Assembly (NCBI GenBank): GCA_963556495.2
Contig: OY747705.1
Coordinates: 26,751,001 to 26,815,000, forward strand
DNA length: 64,000 nt
DNA from: Valencia hispanica
Taxonomy: Eukaryota > Chordata > Actinopteri > Cyprinodontiformes > Valenciidae
Direction: 5' to 3'
Position numbers and translations under genes: made by a program. Below are positions 47,284 to 58,813 of the stretch, in pieces (within the stretch, counting starts at the first letter, position 1; each line of letters starts with the position of its first letter). The notes below the pieces were generated by a model. That model was given only the letters and a program-made list of their open reading frames with translations, ran no database searches and was not told the origin of the DNA.

Positions 47284-47625
47284 GGACCAATACTACCAAT
47301 TGTATAATTCATGTTGTTCATCACAACTAACTGGTACTATGGAATAAATACTGCAATTGAAGGACTTCAGCATACATTATGTGCTGACTTTTAGTTATTA
47401 AAAAATTAAATGTGTAAAATTGTCTTGAGTCTGCATAACTCACTTATTATAAGAAAAGAGAAAGATTCCCTTTTCAGAGTGTAGCCAGTTCCTAATGTTC
47501 ATCTAAAAAAGCTCACCCAATATGTTGGCTCAGTCCCAACTCATGCATCACAATAAACGCAAAAAGAAATTTGCTTTTGGTTATTCCTTAAGCTCGTCAT
47601 TCGTGGTGATAAATGGTGCATTGTA

Positions 47626-48110
47626 AAAGTGCTCATGCACCTTGGACGTTTACACCTTTTGTTGATTTATAAACTGCAACCTTTAATGTATTTTATTGAG
47701 ATCGTGTGAGACCAAAAAAATGCAAAATTGCATTGTGGAAGAACAATGCGTGGTTTTCAGAAATGCAAATGCATTCAGCCCCCCTTGAGTGTATACCTTG
47801 AAGAACTTTGGCTTTGCTGTAACTAAAGCTGCAAGTGTTTGGGGGTATCTGTGGAGAAGCTGAAATGTGGTCTATTTTTCTTTGCAGTTGTCCTAGGTGA
47901 GCCTCCATGACGGTCCTAAATTTCTTGCAACTTTTTGCAAAGTTTTTGACAATCCCTTTATTTAGCCTTCCACTATAATGTGCTCCAATGTGTCTGTCAT
48001 ACAAAATACCAGTAAATACACTGATGTTTGCGCCTGGAATGTGGCCAAAGGCAAAAAAAAGCTTTTCATCGTTTTTAAATCTATATAAAATAAGAAAAAA
48101 CATTTTTACC
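47626..48110 (-). mobile_element. Truncated Tc1-like element
   Basis: CATTGTAAAAGTGCTCATGC at the left, then ATGTATTTTATTGAGATCGT and GCATTCAGCCCCCCTTGAGT, follow the outer region of the same Tc1 group as 20467-21352. The copy breaks off before a transposase can be recognised. The 139-codon open frame on its minus strand is not a protein. Confidence 0.6.
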
Positions 48111-48900
48111 ACATGCTGTATATTTATTGTAAGAGCCGAAGTAAATGTTTGTTTTGTTTATTTGTTATGGTGGTACAAGTGTTTAAATTCGTCATACACC
48201 TCTGGCAATTACATAGGGGGCGTGGTCTTATCTGTCACTAGAATGTCCAATGGGTGAGCTGTTGCCTTGCAAACATTTCTCCTGCCCGTATTTTTGAACC
48301 ATCACCTTTTGAACGTAACCTTATTCATTCCATGTCACCTAATATGTGTTGATATAGTTTCGAAATAAATCGAGCAAAACGCAAGAGGGATTCGGAATGG
48401 CTTTTTGGAGACACGTCACAGCACAAACCATTCAGCCCACAGCGGCTTTTGGTGAGGATGAAAGTTGCTACATTTATTCAACGGAAGAAAGATATCGCAT
48501 GCCTCAAATAAGGAAGAGGATTGTGTCGAAGGACTCTTTGGAGATACGACCTCGTGGATCGGATGAGTTTTTCCTTTTAAAAATGTGTGGAGGCCGTGGC
48601 CGAAGGAGTTATTGGTAAAGGAGCGGCTGATCAGACCGTATGGATGAAGTTTATGGAAAGCAGCGCAACACACCCATCTGTAACCTCATGCTGAAGCGGT
48701 AGGACGCGTATGCACTCTGTGTATGATTTATCGTTATGAGCAGAGTTTGGAAGGGTTACCGCTTGTTCATTGGGGACATTTGTGTGTCGTGTGCGGATGC
48801 TTGATGTGTCAGGCTGGAGGAAGCTGCTCTGATTTTGACATCTGGTGACGCAATATAAAGTGCGTATTGGTTTGCACATAATTAAAAGTTGTTCCCGTCG
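48111..48900. other. Unassigned stretch, possibly 5' LTR and leader of the BEL/Pao remnant
   Basis: The sequence leads directly into gag-like coding text. ATAGTTTCGAAATAAATCGAG near 48355 could be a polyadenylation/R region, but no matching 3' LTR was found, so an LTR cannot be defined. The open frame at 48397-48618 has no recognisable domain. Confidence 0.3.
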
Positions 48901-48929
48901 ATCAAACCCGTCTAAAATCATTTGATGCA

Positions 48930-49570
48930 TGTGACAAAGCGACAGGCAGTGAAACAAAAGAAACCGAATGTGAATTAGAAGAAAAAAGATCTGCGAAGCT
49001 GACGGCAAAAGTGCTTGCCTATAAAATGGCAACTTTGCAGAAAGAACGACAATTTAACTTGAATGAAATTAAAAGGATTAACCTGTGAAAATAAAGAATT
49101 AATGAAGAGCGATGTGTGCAAAATATGTACAACTCAATTTGGATAATTTTAAAACACTATGAAAATGCAAAATCAGCCTATGATTCATTTCATGTTATTG
49201 ATCCCAAAAGATGAGCAAAGCACTCAGATTAACTGGATATGACGCATAACAAAATGTAATGCTGATTTTCTCTAGGATGTGAAACAATTTCATGAGATTC
49301 TGCCAGCTGCAGCTACTTCCTGGGAGGAACATGAGGCACTAGAAAGAGGGAGCAACCGGACCTGGAAAGGGACATTGCTGCTACTGTGGCAAAGATGAAA
49401 GTTCTTGGAGGCTCAAAAGGATCCATCATTAAAAGTAAATCATCAAGAATATCTGATGGTGTGATTTTGCAAAGGGGCAAAAGGAAAGTAATGTCACATT
49501 CTAGAACTGATGCTGTTGCACATGAAAAACATGTGCATATATTTCAAGAGCATAATGTTGCAGATTCATG
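48930..49570 (+). pseudogene. BEL/Pao gag-like N-terminal region, broken
   Basis: Short frames such as LTAKVLAYKMATLQKERQFN and DVKQFHEILPAATSWEEHEA resemble the helical N-terminal Gag region of BEL/Pao elements. Stops (for example after NLNEIKRINL) and frame changes interrupt it. Assignment rests on its position and on this resemblance. Confidence 0.5.
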
Positions 49571-49969
49571 ACCACTCTTAACTTCAGGTATAGTTGCCAT
49601 GCCTACATTAGGCCGTTTAAGTACTTAAACGAATAAATATTTATTCAATACCCCGTCTCGGCCACACTAGCCCATCGTTTAAGGTTCCCCCCTCTGGATA
49701 TTCTTTTACACAGGTAAGGGGGCAGTCTGTTTCTTAAATCTCCGGCTCCTGGTTTGGTGTGGATTCGTTAGGCGTTAATCACAGAATCTTTCTGCAGACC
49801 CTTTGACATACCAAATGAACAACAGAAATTCACATAAAAATAAACCTGTGACATCTCCATTTTCTGGTCATAAAGAAAATTCTAACATATCTGTCACAAG
49901 TAAGCAAAAACAAACTCACTGTTTTATTGATCCAACAGCAAGGCCTTTCTTCATTACCTAAGAAGTAGA

Positions 49970-50860
49970 TCTCAATTTTCAATGGAGATGCACTTCAACT
50001 TTCATCAAATCATTTAAACACAATATTGAAAGCAGAAATAAAAATCCTGGAGACTGTCTTCATTATTTTGAACAACACACAAGAGAACTTGTACAGAGTT
50101 GCCTGCACAGGAGTCCAGAAAGAGGATTTGAAAGGGCAAAATCTTTATTAAAGCAGTATTTTTGTAGCGAATACAAACTTGCTACAGCATACATGAACAA
50201 GGGTCTTTCTTTGGCATCAATAAAAGTGGAGGACACAAAAGCTCTTGAAGCATACACAATTGTTCTCAGAGGCTGTTGTAATGCCATGGAAGATCTAAGC
50301 TATATGCAGGAGTTTGATATGCCGGCCAAGATGCTTGCCATAACAAGGAAGTTACCCTATTGGCTTAGAGATAAGTGCAGAATATTACTCTGCGACTTTC
50401 ATGAGAAATATAATCGACAAGCTACATTTAAGGATATGGTGGATTTTCTGGAAAAGCAAGTCAAGATATCTGCACAAAAAACAAAGACACACAAAAACTT
50501 AAGTCACAAGTTTAGTCAAGATCCAAGGAAAGTTATTTTGCTACTTCTGTGGCAGGCACAAAAAGGAAAATGACAAAGTGAAGGAAATGGAAAATACTAC
50601 TGAAAAAATGAGTTGCTTGTTTCGTAAAGGTGACCATGCCTTAGAAAAGTGTAAAGAGTTGGAAAGTAAAACATACAAAGACAAAATCACTTTTCAAAAA
50701 ACAAATGGTGTCTGTTTTGGGTTGTTTTTGTAAAGGGCATTACAAATGTAAGGATTGCAGAAAGTTCTTAAACTGCAAAACTTGTGGTTCTAAACATCCT
50801 CAAATTCTACACATCTATCTAAGAAAGAAAACCAACATGGATCACGAAAGAACAAAGGAA
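49970..50860 (+). pseudogene. BEL/Pao gag-like middle region and cysteine/histidine knuckles, broken
   Basis: The best open part, 50193-50573, begins with MNKGLSLASIKVEDTKALEA and continues with a block typical of this Gag family (CCNAMEDLSYMQEFDMPAKM). Further on, KCKDCRKFLNCKTCGSKHP at about 50745-50805 has the Cys spacing of a nucleic-acid-binding knuckle. Frameshifts separate the parts. Confidence 0.7.
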
Positions 50861-50864
50861 CAAG

Positions 50865-50940
50865 CCCACAACCGTGCTGTAAAGCACCTTGAATTACCTT
50901 GTTGTGGAAAGTGTGCCATACAAATAAAATTGCCTTGGCT
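50865..50940 (+). mobile_element. LINE 3' tail fragment inside the BEL/Pao remnant
   Basis: GTAAAGCACCTTGAATTACC and GCCATACAAATAAAATTGCC match the 3' end of the LINE family at 35891-36370. Only about 75 bases remain. Confidence 0.6.
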
Positions 50941-51011
50941 TGCTGTAGACTATTCAGAAAACTGCTCTTACTGGGGCCAGTAAAGATGAAATCAAACTAT
51001 CAATAGTACCC

Positions 51012-51845
51012 GTGAAAGTTAAACCAAAAAAAGTGAATGTGACTGTGTGCATCTATGCATTTCTTGACCCAGGTAGCACTCCATCATTGTGCACAGAGAA
51101 GCTCATGAATAAGCTAAACCTTGAAGGAAGAAAATGTAAGATTCTACTAAGAACTATGGGACAAAATAAGATTGTTGAAACTCATATTTCCGATTTAGAA
51201 ATTGCTGGACTAGAAAACGATTTTGTGATCTTCCCATTCTTTATACTCAGAAGGCTATACCTGTGCATAAAGGAAACCTTCCGCATCAGAATGACATCAT
51301 TCAATGGTCATATTTGAAGAGCGTGCATCTACCTGAAATCAACTCGGAAATCAATTTGCTAATTGGCTCGAATGTGTCTAAGGCTCTAGAGCCACTAAAT
51401 GTCACCAAAAGTGTTGGAGCTGGACCATATGCTGTTAAAACTGCACTTGGATGGACGGTTAATGGACATTTGGGTAAGACACAAACTATAGTGCAAGAAG
51501 AACCACAGATAAGAGTCAACAGAATATCTGTAGTGAAACTTGATGAGCTTTGGAATCTGCAGTTTAAAACAGATTTTCCAGAGTGTGCTAGAGACAAAAA
51601 ACAACCTTCTAAGATCTGCAATTTCTGGATAAGGTTTCCAAAACTACCAAGCTACATGATTGTCATTATTACATCGGACTCACATGTAAAGATTCAAAAA
51701 TCTGCATGCCAGATAATAAAGCTGTTGCCAAGCAACTTTTTCAAAACCTGAAGAGAAAGTTCATTAAGACTTGTCTCTTCTTCAGAATTACAACAACTTC
51801 ATGTCTAATATAATCTCCAAAGATTATGCAAAAAGAGTACCAGAA
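51012..51845 (+). pseudogene. BEL/Pao protease and start of reverse transcriptase, broken
   Basis: AFLDPGSTPSLCTEKLMNKL (51057-51116) carries the D-x-G-S active-site form of retroviral-type aspartic proteases. The second frame (51263-51751) holds the following conserved linker, with INLLIGSNVSKALEP and GAGPYAVKTALGWTVNG. A later frame has MPDNKAVAKQLFQNLKRKF, the start of the reverse transcriptase region. A hAT element enters at 51847. Frameshifts occur between the parts. Confidence 0.75.
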
Positions 51846-51846
51846 G

Positions 51847-52373
51847 CAGAGGTGTTAAACGTATTCACATTTAATACTCAAGTAGAAGTATAGATACTAG
51901 GGTTTAAAAAGAGTTCTGTAGAAGTTGAAGTATCAAGTCAAGTTTTTTACTCAAGTAAAAGTTAAAAAGTACTGGATTCAAAACTACTTAAAGTATAAAA
52001 GTAAGAGTAATGTAATTAAAAAATGACATTGAAGAATAAAGCTTAAGCCACACCTGCCCCCCAAAAAAGAAAGGCCATTATTATTATTATGTTATATAAA
52101 AATTTTAATTTTGAAACATTTGGGACACACTAGGCTACCTGTTTAAGCTGCATATATGTCCATTAAAATGTATTCATTTTAGTGCAATGCAATTACATTA
52201 AAGAACCATATGTGGACTACTGAGCATTTCAAGTGGTTCATGGAGGGGAAGATATGATGACTAGTTGCCTATAAATATTGTAATGCTGCATTTGCCTCAG
52301 TCTCTACCACTGACATGTTGAACTCAGCAACATATGTCTGCTTTGTCCTGGCTGGACTGTGAAGTGGTTTGTG

Positions 52374-52424
<51 letters not shown>

Positions 52425-53080
52425 TATATATACATATATATACACACATATATATATATATACATATATATATTTATATTTATTAAGAATAGTACCACCT
52501 AAAGTCTTACAACCTCAGCACAGACAAGATTGTGCAGACCTATGCAATCTCTAATGACCCCCTTGTGGCTCACGAACCTCATGTTGGGAACCACTGTTCT
52601 AGAGGCTGAATCCGCGCTGACGCACTGGAGACTGGAACTAAAAGATCCACTGCAGACAAAGTTTTGAAATCAGGGAACATTTCTCTGATTCAAGTGATCA
52701 GAGGTCGGAAAGACTCTCGGAACCCAGCTTCATATTGCTTTAGCAGCAGAAAATGTCGGAGCATGCGCTCTTAAGCACGGGTGTTTGGCACAACACCGGG
52801 CTCTTTGAACTGAAGTGCGTTTTTAACCAGCCGCACCGGTTACAGTCACGTTCCAAAGCCTCCCGGTCTGAGATGATGCTCAGATGGCCTCATGGGAATC
52901 TTCTTATTAATTTATCGATTCAGTTACTTGTACTTCGCGCTTTAACTCCAACCTAAAAATGTCCGCGCGTCTGCACCAAGTGGTCATGGGCGTGAATTTT
53001 AACCTGTCAAAAAGTGGCCTTCGGATTTTCCATCACCGTTGTAAAAAAAAACAAAAAAACGGACTACTATATAAAAATAT
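51847..53080. mobile_element. hAT element inserted in the BEL/Pao remnant
   Basis: It starts CAGAGGTGTTAAACGTATTC and has the subterminal repeats TACTCAAGTAGAAGTATAG and TTTACTCAAGTAAAAGTT, as in a common fish hAT group. The interior carries a TA/CA microsatellite (52375-52475) and a GC-richer stretch (52600-52990) without a supported gene. The right terminus was not found; BEL integrase resumes by about 53085. Confidence 0.65.
52375..52475. repeat. (TA)n/(CA)n compound microsatellite
   Basis: About 36 bases of TA, a short CA run, then mixed TATACA repeats. Open frames here are artefacts. Confidence 0.95.
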
Positions 53081-53084
53081 TTGG

Positions 53085-54495
53085 TTTACACATTTTAAAC
53101 CCATTCCTTTGGCATGTCCATGAAGAGGTCAGTCATGGAGGTCGCAATCATATGCTTTCTAAAGTGCGCCAAAAAATCAGATTCTAGGTGTCACAGTAAC
53201 AAAAGGATTGTGGCCATATGAGTTGTGTGCTGACGCATAAATGCTTCACCAGGAAAACAGCAGATGGCAGACTTACCCTTACACAGGGTAACACCTGATG
53301 AAATACCGTTTTTACATATGTCAGAGTTTACTATTTTGGACCTTTTCCAGTAAAGCGGGGACGAACCATTGTAAAGTGATATGGTGTGATATTCACATGT
53401 TTAGCATAAAGAGCCATTCACATCGAAATGGCATCATCACTGGACACAGACTCATTTATCAATGCCGTTCGCTGCTTTATTGCAAGACATGGTCAAGTGA
53501 AAGAACTAAGATCTGACAACGGCACCAATTTTGTGGGAGCCCATTGTGAGCTAAAGGAAATTAAGAAAGGCTGGAATCAAAGTCTGATACATAAGCTTCT
53601 CCAAAAGGACATAAACTTGACTTTTCATCCACGAACTGGTTCTCATCATGGCGGAGTATGAGAGAGACTTATATGATCTGTGAGAAAAGTCCTTAATTCC
53701 AACTTAAATTTACAAAATCTTGATGAAGATGGTCTCAGGACAGTTCTTTGTGAAGCTGAAGCTATTTTGAATAACTGACCCATTACAAAGGCTTCTACGG
53801 ATCCTAATGATCTTGAAGCACTGACCCCTAATCACCTGCTGCTTCTGAAGACTGTACCATCACTTCCACCAGGATGTTTTCAGAAGGAAGACCTATATCT
53901 TCGTCACAGATGGAGACAGGTCCAATATATGTCAGATCTATTCTGGAAACGGTGGGTTAAGGCAGTAGTTTCCAACCTTTTTCCAAAGGGATCCCTATAT
54001 AACCAGACAATATTTGGATGATTCTTTCTGAGACAACCAGTGCTCTCTTCTCTCTGGCACTTGGCTATTTTTCTAAAAATTCTTTCAACTGTTTTACCTC
54101 AGGATTTTGTGGTTGAATGCTACCTCTCCTCTGAACGTACCATTCCAACATTAGTATCATTGTCGATATCACAATGTTCCTTTCTTTTTTTATTGGAATC
54201 AAGAATTAATATAAACTTGAACAAATTTGGTTATTTGTGTCACAAAAACATTAAACAATTTTGAAACACAAAAATGAAATAATAAAAATAAATAATAATT
54301 TTAAAATGAATACATTTTTAACACCTTTAAATTCAGAAGTCATGGCGACCCACTTTAAGGCTATGGGGATCCCCAGGTTGGGAATCAATGGATTAAGGAA
54401 TATCTTCCACAACTGCAACAAAGACAGAAGTGTTGCAACCCACGAAGGAACTTCATGCCAGGAGACATGGTGATCATCATTGACGATTCAGCACC
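53085..54495 (+). pseudogene. BEL/Pao integrase, broken and split by a MITE
   Basis: The zinc-binding start is readable near 53110 (HVHEEVSHGGRNHMLSKVR). The core then appears in two frames: SLDTDSFINAVRCFIARHGQ and VKELRSDNGTNFVGAHCELK (53431-53560, second catalytic Asp in SDNGTNF), followed by HHGGV at the end. The C-terminal region (LEALTPNHLLLLKTVPSLPP near 53815-53870; LYLRHRWRQVQYMSDLFWKR) resumes after a MITE at 54391 with EYLPQLQQRQKC. Stops occur at 53659 and 53778. A LINE truncates it at about 54496. Confidence 0.8.
53963..54390. mobile_element. hAT MITE (428 bp) splitting the BEL/Pao integrase
   Basis: The left end CAGTAGTTTCCAACCTTTTT and, on the complement, CATTGATTCCCAACCTGGGG form the inverted repeat. 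Flanks GGTTAAGG (53955-53962) and GATTAAGG (54391-54398) agree at 7 of 8. The integrase reading frame stops at one side and continues at the other, confirming the borders. Non-coding. Confidence 0.85.
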
Positions 54496-56016
54496 ACAGC
54501 ATACAGGAAGAAGCTGGAGAGCAAACAGAGGAACAATATCAGAGATGTGTGGTCAGGAATGAAAAAGATCACAGGCTTTAAGCACAGGAAGGGTGGTTCA
54601 GTTCAGGAATTAGCTCAGCCTCCTCCTCTTCTGTCCCCAGCCACACAGACATCCCACCCTCCTCTGACCCACAGCTTTCCTGTCACACCTCGGATGTTTT
54701 ATCCTTCAGCTCAGTCATGGACTTTTCTGCTTCCACAAGCTTTCTTCAACCAAGTCAGTAGATGCTGCTACCCCCTTTGCCTCCCCCTCCCACTTTTCTG
54801 TCTCTAAAAGTCAGGTGAAGAGGTAGCTGGAAAAACTAAACCAGAACAATGCTGCAGGTCCAGAAGGTGTCAAGCAAACAAGAACATATCAGGACCCGCT
54901 GCAGTGTGCAGATGGAGTTGAATATGCCATCATCCACCTGCTTCAACCAACCCACTGTCATCTGGACGAAGCACACAGCACTGTGAGGATGATGTTCTTT
55001 GATTTCTCCAGTGGATTTAACCTAATTCAGCCTGATTTGCTTCGTGAGAAACTCCAGAAGACACAGGTGGAGCCCTCAACTATCGCCTGGATTAATGACT
55101 ACGTGACAAACAGACCACAGTTTGTGAGACTGAAGGATTGTGTGTCAAACCAGGTGATCAGCAGCACAGGAGCACCACAGGGGCCTGTACGCTCACCATT
55201 TCTTTTCACTATGTACACCTCAGAGTTCCAGTACAAATCAGAGACCTGTCATCTGCAGAAATACTCAGATGACTCTGCAATTGTCAGGTGTATCAGAGAT
55301 GGACAAGAAGCTGAATACAGAGAGCAGGTGGACCGCTTTGTGACATGGTGTGGAAAACCTTGTCTTACCTTGAATGTGAAAAAAACAAAGCCCTGATTTG
55401 TAGATTTCAGAAGAAACAGGGATAAGTCAAACACTGTTTCCATCACGGGAGAAGAAGTGGAGGTGGTTGAGGAGTATAAATACCTCAGAGTTCACCTGGA
55501 ACACAAACTGGACTGGAGACTGAACAGTGAAACTGTCTACAAGAAGGGACAGAGCAGACTGTACTTCTTCAGGAAGCTTAGGTCCTTCAAGGTTTGCAGC
55601 AAGATGCTGGAAATCGTCTACAAGTCTGTTGTGGAGAGTGTAATCTCTTCAGCCAGCATCTGTTGGGGTAGCAGCATTAGAGCCAGGGATTTAAAAAGGC
55701 TAAACAACCTGATAAAGTTGGTTCTGTTCTTGGCCTTACTGTGGAACCACTTGAGATGATGATGCAAAGAAGGATTCTTCATAAAATCAAGAAAACTATG
55801 GACAACCCTGGGCATCCTCTTCATGAGACAGTCATACAACAACAGAGCGTCTTCAGGTCAGAGGCTTCTTCAGTTTTGCTGCAACACAGACCGCTACAGG
55901 AAATCCTTCCTGCCCACAGCCATCATGATCTACAACAACTCCTTAAAGAAATTAATTGTATGAGCTACAACAACACTTTATTTGCCTCTGGGATCAATAC
56001 AGTATTATTGAATTGA
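54496..56016 (+). mobile_element. 5'-truncated LINE copy, relative of the ORF at 1-1968
   Basis: From CATACAGGAAGAAGCTGGAG on, it follows the intact copy's codons between endonuclease and reverse transcriptase, then extends through RT: MMFFDFSSGFNLIQPDLLRE (54989 on), STGAPQGPVRSPFLFTMYTS and KYSDDSAIVRC (catalytic region, Ser in place of Ala in YADD), then an RT C-terminal part and the ATTGAATTG tail. Compared with 1-1968 it lacks about 225 nt where GGTGTCA joins AGCAAACAAG, and about 60 nt near 54598. It has several stops (e.g. 55397) and frameshifts. It truncates the BEL/Pao integrase at its left side. Confidence 0.88.
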
Positions 56017-56879
56017 AAATAGGATGTAGATTTACTAATATAACATTGCAGACATAGAAAATCTGAGGCCTTCATTGGCTTCTGCCCTGCCCTACTGAAT
56101 CATGACCTCTAAATACATAAATATTGCTATGACTCACTAAACATTTGTAAAAGCTAACGCCTATTCTATAAACCATCTTGAAATACCCCCAAAATAATGA
56201 CCCTACTGTTTGTCAAAGAAAGGCAGGTCAAATTGCATGAATGGACTTTAATTCAAGCTGTCCTTGCCCCCTCGATCACATCAGCCAAAGAGCTTTGTCT
56301 GTTATTGCATTGAGCTTTACAAGTTGTACAAGCTCTCCTGTTCTATCAGAAAACAAGCCGTATTTGCCTTAATTCATTTAAGATTTCATGATTAAGAGAT
56401 ATTTCCTTAATCTGTGGGTAAAGAGTATTAGAGGAAAAAACGTAAACACTGTCTGCTACAGACACATTTTGTTTCAGTTTATTGAGATTCTTAACCATTT
56501 TTTATTTAAAGACATCTGAAATTAGAGAATAAATATACAATTATATGTGTTGAACTGTTTATTTTGTAGTAATAATGTGACCACACAATACAACCTGAAG
56601 ATCCTATGGCAACCTTTAACACACATGCTCATTTTGTTTTGAGCTTATTAAATGGTAAGATCCTCCTTGTCTGCATAACATTACTTTCTGTTGTTTATCT
56701 ACACATCCTCATTCCCAGGGGAGTGAAACGGATGTGGTCAATTTTAGAGAATTTTAATTTCCTACTTTTTGTGACATTCTAATGAAAGACTGAGTCAAAG
56801 TTTAATATCCATCAGTGTGTGCATCCGTTTCTACACACAAGATCAGGAACCAAGCTGTGGGGAAGATGAAACCCTGGTT
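56017..56879. other. Intergenic stretch, no gene seen
   Basis: AT-rich sequence with no recognisable repeat end or coding block. Confidence 0.4.
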
Positions 56880-57166
56880 AAGGTGCTGTGAAAAAGTGTT
56901 TTCTTGCAAATACATTACTTATGCTTTTGCTTTTTTGTCTTGTTTAAATGTTGCAGATAATGAAGTATTTTTTTACATGGGTCAAACATAACAAAAAGCA
57001 GTTTTCAGAGATTGAATTTATTAAACCACCGAAACCAAACCAGCCCTTTGTGAAAGAGGAATCAGTCTACTTGTTAAGTCATGAATGAACAGCGATTAAC
57101 TAGATTTATTTGTTCCTTTTCATTAGCCACACCCAAATCTGGGTGTAATTGGTAATTACTACCAAG
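56880..57166 (+). mobile_element. Left part of a decayed Tc1-like transposon, interrupted
   Basis: AAGGTGCTGTGAAAAAGTG and TGTTGCAGATAATGAAGT, then TTAAGTCATGAATGAACAGC and AGCCACACCCAAATCTGGG, follow the 5' region of the fish Tc1 group with ends CAGTGCTGTGAAAAAGT. It breaks off at about 57166 and continues at 59762. Confidence 0.7.
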
Positions 57167-57289
57167 TATAGCATAGCGTTTCTAAAGCACTTTAATAACA
57201 CAACAGCTGACAACACAAGTGCTGTACAAAAAAACAAAACAAAAAACTGATAAGTTTGAGAGCTTGAAAAAATGTAAAAAGCAAAAGTA

Positions 57290-58813
57290 CAGTTGTGGCC
57301 AAAAGTTTTGAGAATGACACAAATATTAGTTTTCACAAAGTTTGCTGCAAAACTACATTTAGATCTTTGTTTCAGTTGTTTCTGTGATGTACTGAAATAT
57401 AATTACAAGCACTTTATACATTTCAAAGGCTTTTATTGACGATTACATGACATTTATGCAAAGAGTCAGTATTTGCAGTGTTGGCCCTTCTTTTTCAGGA
57501 CCTCTAAAATTTGACTGGTTATGCTCTCAATCAACTTCTGGGCCAAATCCTGACTGATAGCAACCCATTCTTTCTTAATCACTTCTTGGAGTTTGTCAGA
57601 ATTAGTGGGTTTTTTGTTTCTCCACCCGCCTCTTGAGGACTGACCACAAGTATTCAATGGGATTAAGATCTGGGGAGTTTCCAGGCCATGGACCCAGAAT
57701 TTCAACGTTTTGGTCCCCGAGCCACTTAGTTATCACTTTTGCCTTATGGCACGGTGCTCCATCGTGCTGGAAAATGCATTGTTCTTCACCAAACTGTTGA
57801 TGGATTGTTGGAAGAAGTCGCTGTTGGAGGGTGTTTTGGTACCATTCTTTATTTATGGCTGTGTTTATGGGCAAAATTGTAAGTGAGCCCACTCCCTTGG
57901 ATGAGAAGCAACCCCACACATGAATGGTCTCAGGATGCTTTACTGTTGGCATGACACAGGACTAATGGTAGCGCTCACCTTTTCTTCTCCGGACAAGCCT
58001 TTTTCCAGATGCCCCAAACAACCGGAAAGAGGCTTCATCGGAGAATATGACTTTGCCCCAGTCCTCAGCAGTCCATTCACCATACTTTCTGCAGAAGATC
58101 AATCTGTCCCATATGTTTTTTTTGGAGAGAAGTGGCTTCTTTGCTGCCCTTCTTGACACCAGGCCATCTTCCAAAAGTCTTCGCCTCACTGTGCGTGCAG
58201 ATGCGCTCACACCTGCCTGCTGCCATTCCTGAGCAAGCTCTGCACTGGTGGCACTCCGATCCCGCAGCTGAATCCTCTTTAGGAGACGATCCGGGCGCTT
58301 GCTGGACTTTCTTGGACGCCATGAAGCCTTCTTAACAAGAACTGAACCTCTTTCCTTGAAGTTCTTGATAATCCTATAAATTGTTGATTTAGGTGCAATT
58401 TTAGTAGCCACAATGTCCTTGCCTGTGAAGCCATTTTTATGCAACGCAATGATGGCTGCACGCGTTTCTTTGCAGGTCACCATGGTTAACAATGATTTCA
58501 AGCATCACCCTCCTTTTAACACGTCAAGTCTGCCATTCTAACCCAATCAGCCTGACATAATGATCTCCAGCCTTGTGCTCATCAACATTGTCACCTGAGT
58601 TAACAAGACGATTACTGAAATGATCTCAGCAGGTCCTTTAAGGACAGCAATGAAATGCAGTGGAATTTTCATGGCAAAGAAGGACTATGCAATTCATCTG
58701 ATCACTGTTCATAACATTCTGGAGTATATGCAAATTGCTATTATAAAAACTTAAGCAGCAACTTTTCCAATTTCCAATATTTATGTAATTCTCAGAACTT
58801 TTGGCCACGACTG
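57290..58813 (-). mobile_element. Tc1/mariner transposon (1524 bp), nearly complete, one nonsense and one frameshift
   Basis: The ends are CAGTTGTGGCCAAAAGTTTT and, on the complement, CAGTCGTGGCCAAAAGTTCT, flanked by TA (57288-57289 and 58814-58815). The inverted repeats pair over about 40 bp with a few mismatches. The transposase gene is on the minus strand and fills most of the element. Confidence 0.92.
57466..58501 (-). pseudogene. Tc1-type transposase pseudogene, D-D-35-E spacing
   Basis: The start MKSLLTMVTCKETRAAIIAL opens the double helix-turn-helix; SRRAAKKPLLSKKN and the first catalytic Asp (IFSDEASF) follow. An in-frame TAG lies at 57964-57962, where related enzymes have Gln or similar, and the same frame then continues with MPTVKHPETIHVWGCFSSKG, FQHDGAPCHKA (second Asp) and [11 protein letters not shown] (Glu). 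A one-base slip in an A run near 57615 shifts to the last part (NSDKLQEVIKKEWVAISQ). 35 residues separate the second Asp and the Glu, which fits the DD35E group called Traveler. One nonsense and one frameshift only: a young pseudogene. Confidence 0.92.

Larger units (their letters stand above)
48901..54495 (+). mobile_element. Decayed BEL/Pao LTR retrotransposon, interrupted several times
   Basis: Plus-strand pieces appear in the order expected of a BEL/Pao element: gag-like N-terminus (48930-49570), gag-like middle and zinc knuckles (49970-50860), aspartic protease (51012-51317), the linker and start of reverse transcriptase (to about 51845), then integrase (53085-53962 and 54391-54495). Most of reverse transcriptase and RNase H is missing. 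Frameshifts and stops are frequent. A repeat at 49600-49690, a LINE tail at 50865-50940, two hAT elements and a LINE interrupt it. No LTRs could be paired. It is an old, inactive copy. Confidence 0.8.

Noticed and set aside
47693..48112. 139-codon minus-strand frame
   Set aside because: Antisense text of a truncated Tc1-like copy; no transposase motifs in this frame.
48397..48618. 73-codon plus-strand frame considered as a host small protein
   Set aside because: Sits directly upstream of gag-like text and probably belongs to the BEL/Pao leader; no domain seen.
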